Source: Echinicola marina (GTDB taxonomy: Bacteria > Bacteroidota > Bacteroidia > Cytophagales > Cyclobacteriaceae). Taken from it: DNA of 64,000 nt. The notes under the pieces are model-generated. The model had not been told where the DNA came from. It ran no database searches and worked only from the letters and a program-made list of their open reading frames with translations. Made by a program: the position numbers and the translations under genes. The stretch covers positions 189,001 to 253,000 of the forward strand of contig NZ_CP080025.1 of assembly GCF_020463795.1 (NCBI RefSeq), written 5' to 3'. This document shows positions 18,348 through 27,281 of the stretch, in pieces (the first letter of the stretch is position 1; each line of letters starts with the position of its first letter).

Positions 18348-19292
18348 TTAAGGCAAAATCACGTTATTAATTACATGTATCACACCGTTAGTAGCGTGAA
18401 TATTCAACAAAGAAGTATTTAAAGACGCTCCGCCAACAGTTAACTCACCTAAATCAACTGAAAGCATAGCCGCCTCATTTAATGTAGTAAGAGATGCTCC
18501 ATCCCGGAGATCTTGAGAAAATGCCCTTGCTGGCACCACATGGGCGGTCAATACAGCAGTCAGTGTTTCAAGTGGAATATCATTATAATCATTCCAACCA
18601 GGATTACTATCATATAGAGCCTGAAAAGCAGCATCTGTTGGTGCAAAAACAGTCAAATCACCATCATTTCCACTTACTGCATCAACTAAATCAGCCCTTT
18701 GCAAAGCCCCTACCAACTGAGTGAATTCCGGACTAGAAGCAGAAGCATAGCCTAGTGCAATTTCTGCTATTGATTGGGAAGGTGGAATAATCACATAATC
18801 CAATACGTGAATAACACCATTCGATGCCATTACATCTGTGTCAGTAATTCTAGCACTACCATTGATCCATAAATTCCCATTAGTATCCTCACTAACGTAA
18901 AAACTGCTTCCATTGACAGTAGACACCTCTCCTGCACTTACTCCTGAAGCGAATACCTCTCCGGAAAGCACATGATAAGTAAGGATATCAGCCAAATCTG
19001 GATGAGACAATAATGCCTCTGCAGTTAAACTATTATCCTGCAAAAAAGCTGCAAAAGCTGCATCAGTTGGTCCAAAAACTGTAAAAGGACCTTCCCCTTG
19101 CAAAGTGGCCACTAAACCAGCTTCGACTACAGCAGCCTCCAAAGTTGTAAAGTTGGGACTGTCAACAACGATATCTACAATATCATCTTCTTCAATGGGA
19201 TTTATTTCCTCATCATCATTACACGCAGTTAAAAACAACCAGCAGAAAGTAACTGCCAGTATCATCGGAAATCTTTTCTTAGTGAATTTCAT
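18348..19292 (-). CDS. fasciclin (FAS1) two-domain lipoprotein
   Basis: This 314-residue lipoprotein has its lipobox LTAC with lipidated cysteine at residue 24, followed by NDDEE, an acid-rich stretch like the surface-export signal of Bacteroidota lipoproteins. Two FAS1 domains follow (about 40-165 and 175-312), each with the pattern FTVFGPTDAAF or LTVFAPTDAAF, an LxYHVL-type or LTAHVVP H-box and a final GVIHVIxxVxLP. FAS1 proteins act in adhesion to surfaces or matrix. A perfect 10-bp inverted repeat abuts the start codon (19295-19332). Confidence 0.92.
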   Translation of the reverse strand: MKFTKKRFPMILAVTFCWLFLTACNDDEEINPIEEDDIVDIVVDSPNFTTLEAAVVEAGLVATLQGEGPFTVFGPTDAAFAAFLQDNSLTAEALLSHPDLADILTYHVLSGEVFASGVSAGEVSTVNGSSFYVSEDTNGNLWINGSARITDTDVMASNGVIHVLDYVIIPPSQSIAEIALGYASASSPEFTQLVGALQRADLVDAVSGNDGDLTVFAPTDAAFQALYDSNPGWNDYNDIPLETLTAVLTAHVVPARAFSQDLRDGASLTTLNEAAMLSVDLGELTVGGASLNTSLLNIHATNGVIHVINNVILP

Positions 19293-19294
19293 GG

Positions 19295-19332
19295 TTCAGT
19301 TGTATTTTGATTGATTACTAATTACAACTGAA
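19295..19332. repeat. Inverted repeat in the fasciclin leader
   Basis: TTCAGTTGTA (19295-19304) and TACAACTGAA (19323-19332) form a perfect 10-bp inverted repeat with an 18-base spacer, ending 2 bases from the fasciclin ATG. It could be an operator or an mRNA hairpin next to the start codon. Confidence 0.6.
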
Positions 19333-19424
19333 TAACTTTCCTGAGATAATTTTGTTTAACTTTAATGAATATTATTTAAACAAAAAAAACAACATAAGAA
19401 CCCTTCATTTTGTCTATTACAAGA

Positions 19425-19883
19425 TCACTTCTTCAACTCATACCATTCTATGCCTGAGAGATTAGCTCTTCTTCCCTTTTGCTCAGCAGAATAATTTTCA
19501 GAAAGATAAGAGACGATGATCTCCTCATTTTTACCTAAATCCCATAAGCCCTGTGTTGCCTGCATCCATTTTATCAAGGATTCCCAATGTGCTCTATCCC
19601 CTCTGTTTTGAATTACAAGATCAGCAGCATGACAATTCGTACAATTCGCGATCACTGTCTCATATCCTTCCTTCGCCACTAAACCTGTTGCCACATGAAT
19701 ACCATCTTTGACCAAATCACTATGGATCAAGGGCTCGGGTTTATCTTCCTTCTCTTCACTTATCATCATGGCAGGATTTTGATTGATAATCAATAAACCT
19801 ACCATAAACACAACCAAAAATATAGATATGCCAAGCAACCAACTTAAAAGCCGCTTCAAAGCATTGATCAACTCTTTACCCAT
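19425..19883 (-). CDS. membrane-anchored monohaem cytochrome c, partner of the molybdenum oxidoreductase
   Basis: This 152-residue protein has one N-terminal membrane segment (about 11-34) and a single haem-binding motif C81-T-N-C-H85, with methionines further on that could be the sixth ligand. The ATG at 19883 is preferred over the GTG at 19889; either way it overlaps the stop of the preceding oxidoreductase gene. Sulfite-oxidase-type molybdoenzymes often pass electrons to such a small cytochrome (SorA/SorB arrangement). The pairing is inferred from overlap and domain content. Confidence 0.8.
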   Translation of the reverse strand: MGKELINALKRLLSWLLGISIFLVVFMVGLLIINQNPAMMISEEKEDKPEPLIHSDLVKDGIHVATGLVAKEGYETVIANCTNCHAADLVIQNRGDRAHWESLIKWMQATQGLWDLGKNEEIIVSYLSENYSAEQKGRRANLSGIEWYELKK

Positions 19884-21138
19884 TTCCACCTACTTTTACT
19901 GCTATCCGGTGACAGGCATTATTTAAATACCCCTTGGGATTCCAACCAGGAACGACCATGGGCTGTCCTACACCATTTGAATCCGTCGCCTTGGCCCATA
20001 CTTCATAATACCCATCCTTTGGAAACTTAAGCTGAACATTGAAATGTTGCCAGGCCAATCTATTCACAGGCTTTTCTAGCTGACACTTCTGCCATGTCTC
20101 TCCAAAATCAATAGAGACTTCCATTTCACTCACTTCCAATTCTCCTGCCCAAGCATGCCCACGAACTTCCAGGGAATCACCAGAACCAATCATAGCTCCT
20201 GTTTTTGGATAAGTTATCAAAGACTTGACAGGCATGGATTCTATAATACACATATCCTCATTGGCCACTTTTTCTCCCGGGGCAACTGGTTTACATGGCA
20301 CACTATAAGATGGTGCTGCCATTTTTGCACCATCATGGACAATATCCCTAACAGATATACGCTTCAACCACTTCCCTGATGCTGAAGCGGGAAAACCTCC
20401 TGCCACCAACCTCAACGGATAACCATGCGCCAGCGGAATATCTTTTCCATTCATTGCAAAGGCCAACAGTGTCTCTTCCTGTAAAGCTTTGAAAATAGGC
20501 ACTCCCCTTGATATCGGTTCTTTATTTGGATCCCCACTCAAATGTGTATCTGCCGAATGATAACCAATATAAACGGCTGCATCCGTCACCCCCACATCTT
20601 CCAAGACATCCTTCAGCCTCACCCCTGTCCAGTTGGCACAGGAAACTGCCCCTGTCTTCCATTGATTACCACTTGCTGGGGGATAGAATTCACTTCTACC
20701 ATTTCCACCACATTCCAAAGTAAGCTGATAAGTATAATGATTAAATTTGCTTTTTAAATCCGCCAAACTAAATATTTTCTTAGCCTTTACCGCCTCTCCA
20801 TCGACTACCAACTCCCAGTTCCGAACATTAATTTCTTTCGGAATAAGACCATTGTTTCTTATAAACATTTTTTCCTCTGGCGTTATTTTATCATCCAAAA
20901 GATGAGGTCGAGATTCTAGGTTCCAAGGTTTATTATTCAGGACAATAAGTTCTTTATTTTTATTAAACAGTTGATAAGGATCATCAGCCTTAAATGCTAC
21001 CGGAACATAATCTTTTGGCATATTCTTCCCAAATACAATTTCTGCTCCTAATGCTGCGGAAAATGCAGCCAATGATGTATTTCTAATAAACCTTCTTCTT
21101 CCCGAATTATTTTTAGACTTGGACTTACTGTTTGGCAT
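19876..21138 (-). CDS. Tat-exported molybdopterin oxidoreductase, sulfite oxidase family
   Basis: This 420-residue protein starts at the ATG 21138 (an in-frame TTG at 21150 is weaker). The twin-arginine signal RRRFIRNTSLAAFSAAL predicts folded export to the periplasm. The Moco domain includes YQLTLECGGNGRSEF with the presumed molybdenum-ligating C143, then SCANWTGVRLKDVL and PLAHGYPLRLV. The C-terminal dimerisation domain spans about 300-415 (VRGHAWAGE, AKATDSNGVGQP). It likely oxidises sulfite or a related sulfur compound and hands electrons to the overlapping cytochrome c. The substrate is inferred from family only. Confidence 0.88.
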   Translation of the reverse strand: MPNSKSKSKNNSGRRRFIRNTSLAAFSAALGAEIVFGKNMPKDYVPVAFKADDPYQLFNKNKELIVLNNKPWNLESRPHLLDDKITPEEKMFIRNNGLIPKEINVRNWELVVDGEAVKAKKIFSLADLKSKFNHYTYQLTLECGGNGRSEFYPPASGNQWKTGAVSCANWTGVRLKDVLEDVGVTDAAVYIGYHSADTHLSGDPNKEPISRGVPIFKALQEETLLAFAMNGKDIPLAHGYPLRLVAGGFPASASGKWLKRISVRDIVHDGAKMAAPSYSVPCKPVAPGEKVANEDMCIIESMPVKSLITYPKTGAMIGSGDSLEVRGHAWAGELEVSEMEVSIDFGETWQKCQLEKPVNRLAWQHFNVQLKFPKDGYYEVWAKATDSNGVGQPMVVPGWNPKGYLNNACHRIAVKVGGNG

Positions 21139-21466
21139 TCTTGTAATCAATTATTTTAATACAAAAAAATATCAATTCTTTCCGTTAAATATAACGTATC
21201 CTGCTTAATCCATTATTATTATGTTTCAAATAATTATCAAGTATCTATTTACAGAAAATTCGTATATCACCCCCTATCTGTCCTTGTCGATTCAAATCCA
21301 CAGTTTGTTCCTAATCACTACAAATTCATTCAGGAGAAACAAACACTTAAACCTGCTAAACAACACTTTTTCAACTTGGCACAATAACTGAACCATGCAT
21401 TTACAAAAAACCGTTCGGGATTTGAAAAGTTCGTCCCCAAAACTAACATTAATCATTTAACACTTT
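21139..21466. other. Intergenic region without recognisable genes
   Basis: This 328-bp AT-rich gap lies between the divergent molybdenum oxidoreductase and the PepSY-like gene. I found no exact TTTG-N19-TAnnTTTG promoter on either strand, no hairpin with a T-run and no short ORF worth calling. Confidence 0.4.
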
Positions 21467-21778
21467 ATGAAAAAAATAGCCATCGTTTTTGTCTTAAGCA
21501 GTTTTATACTTACAGGTGCAAATGCCTACCCAATCCCTAACCAGTCTCCCATATTGAATTTACTTCAGAGCAATAAAAATGAAATAGAAGCTCAAGATCT
21601 ACCCAAAGCGGTAAAGGAAACCATCCTATCCAAAGAAAAGACCAAATCACTTCCTATCTACAAAGCTTATGAAATTACGGATGCTTCAGGAAAGACAATT
21701 TATGAAATCAGTTTTGGTTTGGAAAAAGTAGAATTCGAAAAAAAATATAATGAAAAAGGAGATGAACTAGAAGACTGA
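21467..21778 (+). CDS. small secreted PepSY-like protein
   Basis: This 103-residue protein has a signal peptide (MKKIAIVFVLSSFILTGANA). The mature part reads LPKAVKETILSK, then IYKAYEITDASGKTIYEISF, the pattern of small periplasmic PepSY-like (DUF2874) domains common in Bacteroidota, in which a helix is followed by an antiparallel sheet. Binding or inhibitory roles are proposed for such domains, but none is demonstrable here. It is a single gene followed by a strong hairpin. Confidence 0.65.
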   Translation: MKKIAIVFVLSSFILTGANAYPIPNQSPILNLLQSNKNEIEAQDLPKAVKETILSKEKTKSLPIYKAYEITDASGKTIYEISFGLEKVEFEKKYNEKGDELED

Positions 21779-21812
21779 AAAACACATAGCATAAACCACC
21801 TATAATTAACCC

Positions 21813-21840
21813 AGTACACCCACATTTTTATGGGTGTACT
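21813..21840 (+). terminator. Terminator after the PepSY-like gene
   Basis: AGTACACCCA pairs perfectly with TGGGTGTACT over an 8-base loop, followed by TTTT on the plus strand. It separates the PepSY-like gene from convergent tenA. Confidence 0.75.
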
Positions 21841-21853
21841 TTTAAGCCTAATT

Positions 21854-22507
21854 TTAAACAGGCCATTTTTCCAACTGATAGGCACTGTCCCAAAACATCC
21901 ACTCCAATTTTGTAGCCATTTTGAATGCCCTAAGCATATCTTCTTGAGACTTATCTCCAGCTTCATTTGCCAATTCATCTGCAATTTGGATGGCTTTTGA
22001 AACAGCCATAGAAAATGCTTCTCCTGAATAAGTATCTATCCAGTTTTTATACGGATTTTGGTTTCCATTCTGATTGGCATAAATATAATCCCCAACCTGC
22101 TTATAGATCCAAAAACATGGCAGTATCGCCGCTACAGCCACTTCAATATTGGCAAAGGCAGCTTGATTCCTGATATAATTAGTATACAACTGGCAACTCG
22201 GTGAGGGCTCAATATCCTCCGGCAAACCTAGCTCTTTAAAGTAACTTTCATGCAAAGCCCTCTCCACCACTATAGCACCAGTTGCAAACTCAGAAAAAGC
22301 CAAGACCTGATCCAGTTTTTCCAATCTACCACTGATAGTACTCAATGCCTTTCCAAATTCGCCCAAATAGTGAGCATCTTGTCCCATATAGAATTTAAAC
22401 TTATCCTTTGGCAAGGAACCCTCTTTCAACTCCTTATTAAAAGGCATTAACAATATCCTTTCATACAAAGGACTAATCTCTTGCCATGCCCTTTCAGACC
22501 ATTTCAT
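21854..22507 (-). CDS. tenA: thiaminase II / aminopyrimidine aminohydrolase
   Basis: This 217-residue all-helical TenA protein salvages hydroxymethylpyrimidine from degraded thiamine. The presumed catalytic cysteine is C131 in ILPCFWIYKQVGD, and the C-terminal glutamate region reads KLEWMFWDSAY. Its start overlaps the thiD stop by 14 bp, so the two are co-translated. Together with ThiD, which phosphorylates the same pyrimidine, and the upstream TPP riboswitch, a thiamine-salvage role is well supported. Confidence 0.92.
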   Translation of the reverse strand: MKWSERAWQEISPLYERILLMPFNKELKEGSLPKDKFKFYMGQDAHYLGEFGKALSTISGRLEKLDQVLAFSEFATGAIVVERALHESYFKELGLPEDIEPSPSCQLYTNYIRNQAAFANIEVAVAAILPCFWIYKQVGDYIYANQNGNQNPYKNWIDTYSGEAFSMAVSKAIQIADELANEAGDKSQEDMLRAFKMATKLEWMFWDSAYQLEKWPV

Positions 22508-23339
22508 ATTTAATCATTTTTTTAGGTTCAAAAAAATGGTTCAAAGGCCCATGCCCTTCACCAATGGCCACTTCCCTTCCTGCCTCAATGGCCGATACAA
22601 CAAACTTTCTGGCCCTTGAAACTGACTCAAGTATATCAAACCCTCGTGCCAAATAAGCAGCAATCGCAGACGACAAGGTGCAACCTGTACCATGTGTATT
22701 TGGGGTATCTATTTTATTCCCCTCGAACTTTGCATAAACATCATTATTGCCTATCAACAAATCAACTATATGCTTCCCTGGCAAATGGCCTCCTTTTACC
22801 AAAACATATTCAGGTCCCTTCAGCAATATTTCCTTACCTGCTTTCTCCATAGCTTCTGGGCATCTCACATCCTTTCCTACTAATACCGCCACTTCATCTA
22901 AATTGGGCGTCACTATATATGAAAGAGGAAACAACTCGGATTTGATCACCTCTACTGTTTCTTGTTGTATCAACCGATCACCGCTAGTGGCGACCATTAC
23001 CGGATCAAAAACAACTGGGATTTCCGGATATTTCCTGAGTTCCTTCGCTACGACACAGACCACTTCAGGCCGGCTTAACATCCCTATCTTTATTGCCTTG
23101 GGGCAAATATCAGTCAAAACAGCCTGAAGTTGATCTAAAATATGCTCCTCCGGAATATCATGAATGCTTTTGACCCCCTTTGTATTTTGAGCAGTAGTTG
23201 CTGTAATTATACTTGTCCCATAGCAACCCAATGCCGAAAAGGTCTTCAGATCAGCTTGGATACCTGCTCCTCCTCCGCTATCCGAACCCGCAATAGTCAT
23301 CACTGAAGGATAGGATCTTTTAGAATCATACATTTTCAT
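22494..23339 (-). CDS. thiD: hydroxymethylpyrimidine/phosphomethylpyrimidine kinase
   Basis: This kinase phosphorylates HMP and HMP-P for thiamine synthesis. The ATG at 23339 gives 281 residues (MKMYDSKRSYPSVMTIAGSD), close to family length; an ATG at 23396 would add 19 residues not usual for ThiD. TIAGSDSGGGAGIQADLKTF, the VFDPVMVATSGD segment and the anion-hole NTHGTGCTLSSA are all present. It is the first recognised gene behind the TPP riboswitch at 23618-23703 and overlaps tenA. Confidence 0.93.
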   Translation of the reverse strand: MKMYDSKRSYPSVMTIAGSDSGGGAGIQADLKTFSALGCYGTSIITATTAQNTKGVKSIHDIPEEHILDQLQAVLTDICPKAIKIGMLSRPEVVCVVAKELRKYPEIPVVFDPVMVATSGDRLIQQETVEVIKSELFPLSYIVTPNLDEVAVLVGKDVRCPEAMEKAGKEILLKGPEYVLVKGGHLPGKHIVDLLIGNNDVYAKFEGNKIDTPNTHGTGCTLSSAIAAYLARGFDILESVSRARKFVVSAIEAGREVAIGEGHGPLNHFFEPKKMIKYEMV

Positions 23340-23422
23340 TTCTATTAATAACTTTTTGACAGTAGAAATCAAAAGATCATTTAATGGATAGTTCATTCAT
23401 CGGACCATAGTGACATGCCTGT

Positions 23423-23566
23423 CTATCTTAAGAAAACCCAAAGTAAGCTGACATTCAATTGATACTTAACTATCACAATGAATAGAGGTGAACCAAGGAA
23501 ATCCAAAAGCTTTTTTACTAAAGCAAGAACAGCTTGATAATTAATTGACTCCTTTACAACATCCAT
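23423..23566 (-). CDS. possible small ORF between the TPP riboswitch and thiD
   Basis: An ATG at 23566 opens a 47-codon frame ending in TAG, beginning MDVVKESINYQAVLALVKKL, with a hydrophobic middle (SPLFIVIV). The start codon lies in the loop of a hairpin formed by 23547-23553 and 23578-23584. It resembles no family I know. It could be a leader peptide or chance. Confidence 0.25.
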   Translation of the reverse strand: MDVVKESINYQAVLALVKKLLDFLGSPLFIVIVKYQLNVSLLWVFLR

Positions 23567-23584
23567 TAAAAAACTTCAGGAGTC
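23547..23584 (-). promoter_or_regulatory. Putative expression-platform hairpin of the TPP riboswitch
   Basis: On the minus strand GACTCCT (23578-23584) pairs with AGGAGTC (23547-23553). The overlapping segment CTCCTGAAGTT (23572-23582) can instead pair with AACTTTAGGGG (23693-23703) of riboswitch P1. The two pairings exclude each other. No T-run follows the hairpin, so it is not a standard intrinsic terminator. Confidence 0.45.
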
Positions 23585-23617
23585 TATCTACCATAATCTG
23601 GCATAAAAAGACATCGT

Positions 23618-23703
23618 AACTTTTTCCTTCGTCGGAATTATCCGTTTCAGGTTCAAAGGGTATTATCTCAGCCCGATTATTAATCTTAAGCACCCCTAAA
23701 GTT
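23618..23703 (-). promoter_or_regulatory. TPP (thi-box) riboswitch
   Basis: The minus strand reads as a complete thi-box: P1 AACTTT/AAAGTT (23698-23703 with 23618-23623), GGGGTGC, then GGGCTGAGATAATACCC, TTGAACCTGA, and CGGATAATTCCG closed by GAAGGAA. All invariant TPP-binding segments are present. It lies about 280 bp upstream of the chosen thiD start. The 5' P1 strand can alternatively pair with 23572-23582 downstream, suggesting a two-state switch. Confidence 0.95.
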
Positions 23704-23764
23704 TGATCTGTGGTGAAATTACAATATTAAAATGAACTCACAAAAGACAACAAATGGAATCATC

Positions 23765-24772
23765 TTAATTGAAGCAACTTTGAGCCAATTCATAGGACTT
23801 AACCCGGTCTTCATGATCATAGATATGTGAGCAAACCATAATTTCATCTACTTGGGCAATCTGTTGGAATTGAGATAATTCATTTTGAAGTTTTGAAGGT
23901 GATCCCACGAAAGAACAAGCTAACATTTGTTCTATTGCTGCAGCCTCTGCTTCAGACCAAACACCACCCATAGACGCCACTGGCTTTCTGAGTGGGTAGG
24001 ATTTTCTTCTTATTATACCCAAAGCCATTTGATAGAAAGAAGTGGCCAACATTTGTGCTCTTTCTTCTTCTTCGGCTGCAATAATATTTACACAAGCAAT
24101 TACATATGGTGTATTCAGATACTCAGATGGCTGAAAATTATCTTTATAATATTTAATCGCACTCAAAAATTGGGCAGGTGCAAAATGACTCGCAAAAGCA
24201 TAAGGTAAACCTTTCTTGGCAGCCAAAACAGCACTGCTCATACTACTTCCCAACAAGTAAATGGGTACCTCCAAACCTTCACCTGGTACTGCCCTAACTT
24301 CACCATCGATATTTTCATCTGAAAAATAGCGCTGCAATTCTTCTAAGTCACTCGGAAACTCTTCTACAGTTTCCATCCTATCTCTTCTTAGGGCTCTAGC
24401 CGTAGTCTGGTCTGTCCCTGGCGCTCTCCCTAAACCCAAATCTATCCTATTGGGGTAAAGGCTTGCCAAAGTCCCAAACTGCTCTGCTACCATCAAAGGA
24501 GCATGATTTGGTAACATGATACCGCCAGATCCTACCCTAATAGACTGAGTTTCCCCAGCTACATGACCTATTAAAACAGCAGTAGCAGAGCTACCCACAT
24601 TGGCCATATTATGGTGTTCTGCTAACCAAAATCTTTTATATCCCAGGTTCTCAAGCTCCTTGGCCAAATCCACGCTCCTATCAAAGGCATCTTTTGCATC
24701 GAATCCCTCCCTGATTATGGCCAGATCAAGTGCTGAATATAATGTATCTCTAAGTTTCTTCTCTGCTTCCAT
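23765..24772 (-). CDS. LLM-class (luciferase-like) flavin-dependent monooxygenase
   Basis: This 335-residue protein is a TIM-barrel enzyme of the bacterial luciferase-like family, using reduced FMN or F420. [45 protein letters not shown] and [19 protein letters not shown] are the family signatures and resemble the MsnO8/YhbW subgroup. The substrate cannot be read from sequence. It stands alone, upstream of the TPP riboswitch and transcribed in the same direction; no clear terminator separates the two. Confidence 0.88.
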   Translation of the reverse strand: MEAEKKLRDTLYSALDLAIIREGFDAKDAFDRSVDLAKELENLGYKRFWLAEHHNMANVGSSATAVLIGHVAGETQSIRVGSGGIMLPNHAPLMVAEQFGTLASLYPNRIDLGLGRAPGTDQTTARALRRDRMETVEEFPSDLEELQRYFSDENIDGEVRAVPGEGLEVPIYLLGSSMSSAVLAAKKGLPYAFASHFAPAQFLSAIKYYKDNFQPSEYLNTPYVIACVNIIAAEEEERAQMLATSFYQMALGIIRRKSYPLRKPVASMGGVWSEAEAAAIEQMLACSFVGSPSKLQNELSQFQQIAQVDEIMVCSHIYDHEDRVKSYELAQSCFN

Positions 24773-24912
24773 ATAAATCTCTCTAAATAATTATCCCCTA
24801 TTGATTTGAAGCCCATACCCTCTTCCTGCTAATCAGGTTATTTGCATAAGCATATTTTCAAACGGCTTCCGAATTAGAATCGTTCTTTTAGACAGAAAAA
24901 ATAAGTATAAAA

Positions 24913-24943
24913 AAACCGAAATACCTGCGGGATATTTCGGTTT
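24913..24943 (-). terminator. Terminator of the ftsB-cysE-cysM unit
   Basis: On the minus strand AAACCGAAATA and TATTTCGGTTT form a perfect 11-bp stem with a 9-base loop and seven T in all at its 3' end. It lies 24 bp after the cysM stop. Confidence 0.85.
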
Positions 24944-24966
24944 CAAATGGATGAATCATGGTTTTA

Positions 24967-25845
24967 TCAGCCAAATAAATCTGAACTTAAATACCTATCT
25001 CCCCGATCACATGTGATGCAAACGATCACACCGGACTTTAAGCTTTCAGATAGCTTTAGGGCAGCATGCAAAGCACCACCACTACTCATCCCTGCCAGTA
25101 TCCCTTCCTCTTTAGCCATCCTCCTCGTCATTTCAGTAGCCTCCTCTTGGCTCACATCGATGATTTGATCTACTCTGGTAGATTCATAAATTTTAGGAAG
25201 AAACTCTGGTGACCATCTTCTAATACCCGGAATGCTGGACCCATCCGTTGGTTGAGTACCTACTATTTGAATAGCAGAATTCTGCTCCTTTAAATACCTA
25301 GAAACGCCCATAATCGTCCCTGTCGTCCCCATTGCTGAAACAAAATGCGTAATCTCACCATGAGTATCCTTAAAGATTTCGGGACCGGTCCCCTCATAAT
25401 GCGCTTTATAATTATCTGGATTGGCAAATTGGTTGAGGATATAATAACCTTCCTTTTCTGCCATTTCCTCAGCTAGTGTTCTTGAATACTCTATTGTCTT
25501 GGCTGCAGGTGTTAATATTACTTTTGCCCCATATGCCTCCATGGAAACAACCCTTTCACGTGTAGAATTATCCGGCATAATCAAGGTCATTTCGACCCCA
25601 AGCACTTTAGCTATCATCGCCAAGGCGATACCTGTATTGCCACTAGTGGCTTCTACCAGTTTATCTCCTTCCTCAATATCTCCTCTCTCCAATGCACTTT
25701 TGATCATACTATAAGCCGCACGATCCTTTACACTTCCTCCTGGATTTTGTCCTTCCAGTTTACAGAATATTTTGACATTAGGATTGGTGGGTATACGTTG
25801 AAGTTCCACTAATGGCGTATTTCCAATCAACTCAAACAATTTCAT
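24967..25845 (-). CDS. cysM: cysteine synthase B (O-acetylserine sulfhydrylase)
   Basis: This PLP enzyme makes cysteine from O-acetylserine and sulfide or thiosulfate. The 292-residue protein has the PLP lysine K40 in GGSVKDRAAY, the substrate loop EATSGNTGIALA, the phosphate-binding SAMGTTGTIMG and the CysM-type GSSIPGIRRWSPEF. It starts directly after the cysE stop with no gap, so both steps of cysteine synthesis are encoded in tandem. Confidence 0.95.
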   Translation of the reverse strand: MKLFELIGNTPLVELQRIPTNPNVKIFCKLEGQNPGGSVKDRAAYSMIKSALERGDIEEGDKLVEATSGNTGIALAMIAKVLGVEMTLIMPDNSTRERVVSMEAYGAKVILTPAAKTIEYSRTLAEEMAEKEGYYILNQFANPDNYKAHYEGTGPEIFKDTHGEITHFVSAMGTTGTIMGVSRYLKEQNSAIQIVGTQPTDGSSIPGIRRWSPEFLPKIYESTRVDQIIDVSQEEATEMTRRMAKEEGILAGMSSGGALHAALKLSESLKSGVIVCITCDRGDRYLSSDLFG

Positions 25846-26688
25846 TTAAGCGTCATTTTTAAAGATGAACATATCAGTGGTTTCAGCACTTGCATTGTAC
25901 ATCTTGGTTTGGTAATAAATTTTACTTTTTGCAGGGACACTCTTTGTCAGCCACACATTTCCTCCAATCACACTATCCGATCCTATAACGGTATTTCCTC
26001 CTAATATACTTGCACCAGCATAGATAACAACATTATCCTCAATAGTCGGGTGACGTTTGATATCTGCATCTTCCTTATTGACACTCAAAGCCCCCAAGGT
26101 CACCCCTTGGTAAATTTTCACATTATCCCCAATGATCGTGGTTTCACCAATGACTACACCTGTCCCATGATCTATGCAAAAATGTTTTCCAATTTTTGCG
26201 CCGGGATGAATTTCAATTCCTGTCTTACTATGCGCAAATTCAGTAATCATCCTAGGAATCAGCGATACCCCTTGTTGGTGTAATAAGTGTGCAATCCTGT
26301 AGGCAGCTATGGCATAAAAACCGGGATAACTCCTAATCACCTCAGTGGTGGATTTAGCTGCAGGATCTCCTTCAAACATTGCTAGAATATCCTCATGAAT
26401 GGCCTCAAACACACTTTCCAAGCCCGCAAAGAAATCTTTGGCTACAACGTCACTATCTTTATTAATCAGCTTTTTATTCCGCCCTAAAATCCCTTGAAGT
26501 TGTATAGAATAATATTGAAGCTTATCTTCCACTTCTTGGGTATCCTGTAGTATTTGTACAGCATACTCTGGGAAAAGCACTCCTAGTAAACCTTCAAAAA
26601 ACTCCTGTACGATCCTGGGGGAAGGGCATTCAGGACAATGAGAATGTGATTGGTATATTTTGTCTATGAAAGATCTTTGGAAATCCAT
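25846..26688 (-). CDS. cysE: serine O-acetyltransferase
   Basis: This enzyme acetylates serine to O-acetylserine, the substrate of the next gene. The 280-residue protein has an N-terminal helical domain (about 1-150) and a left-handed beta-helix of hexapeptide repeats ([45 protein letters not shown]), with the catalytic histidine and aspartate in the IDHGTG region. It abuts cysM with no gap and follows an outer-membrane-like gene by 20 bp. Confidence 0.94.
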   Translation of the reverse strand: MDFQRSFIDKIYQSHSHCPECPSPRIVQEFFEGLLGVLFPEYAVQILQDTQEVEDKLQYYSIQLQGILGRNKKLINKDSDVVAKDFFAGLESVFEAIHEDILAMFEGDPAAKSTTEVIRSYPGFYAIAAYRIAHLLHQQGVSLIPRMITEFAHSKTGIEIHPGAKIGKHFCIDHGTGVVIGETTIIGDNVKIYQGVTLGALSVNKEDADIKRHPTIEDNVVIYAGASILGGNTVIGSDSVIGGNVWLTKSVPAKSKIYYQTKMYNASAETTDMFIFKNDA

Positions 26689-26708
26689 TTATTAATATGA
26701 TATATCTG

Positions 26709-27281
26709 TTAAAGTACAAAACCCGCTCTGATTACATATGGTTCATTGTATAGCAAATTTTGGTTATCATAAAGGACATTATATAATATAGTGAAGTTCA
26801 TCCCTCCTCTTCTGCCAAAAGGAATAAAATAACCTCCCCCTAAAAATAAGCCTGGCTCCCACTCCCTACTACTAACTATATCTCCATTTAAATTTTTCCT
26901 ATAAGCCTCTACATTCAAGCTTTCAAACTCCGCCTGAGCAAACACATTAGGTAATACATTATAGCGATTGAATATTCTTCCCCCATATACATTGGAAGAT
27001 TCTGAAAAATCGCGATACTTCATATATTGGTAAGTAATCCCTACACCCGCTGAATACCTATCCGTGATCATCACTCCTACCAATGGAGATACGTCTATAT
27101 AGGTAATTGATCCAAATTGCAATCCAAAATTCCCCCCAAAATAGAGACGTTCACTGAGTGGTGTTTTAACTTCCTCATCCTCATAAAATTCTCGTTGAGC
27201 AAAAACGTCTTGAGAAATTAGACAAATGCCAAAAACTATAAAAAATACGATACCAGTAATATTATTCTTCAACAATAACAT
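26709..27281 (-). CDS. outer-membrane beta-barrel-like protein, unknown function
   Basis: This 190-residue protein has a signal peptide (to about residue 28, ending VFAQ) and a mature part of alternating aromatic/glycine strands (LYFGGNFGLQFG, AGVGITYQYMKY, GLFLGGGYFIPFG) with a C-terminal phenylalanine-valine-leucine end, as expected of small outer-membrane barrels. I assign no function. It overlaps the end of the ftsB-like gene upstream and is followed by cysE, so it appears to be in one transcript with them. Confidence 0.65.
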   Translation of the reverse strand: MLLLKNNITGIVFFIVFGICLISQDVFAQREFYEDEEVKTPLSERLYFGGNFGLQFGSITYIDVSPLVGVMITDRYSAGVGITYQYMKYRDFSESSNVYGGRIFNRYNVLPNVFAQAEFESLNVEAYRKNLNGDIVSSREWEPGLFLGGGYFIPFGRRGGMNFTILYNVLYDNQNLLYNEPYVIRAGFVL

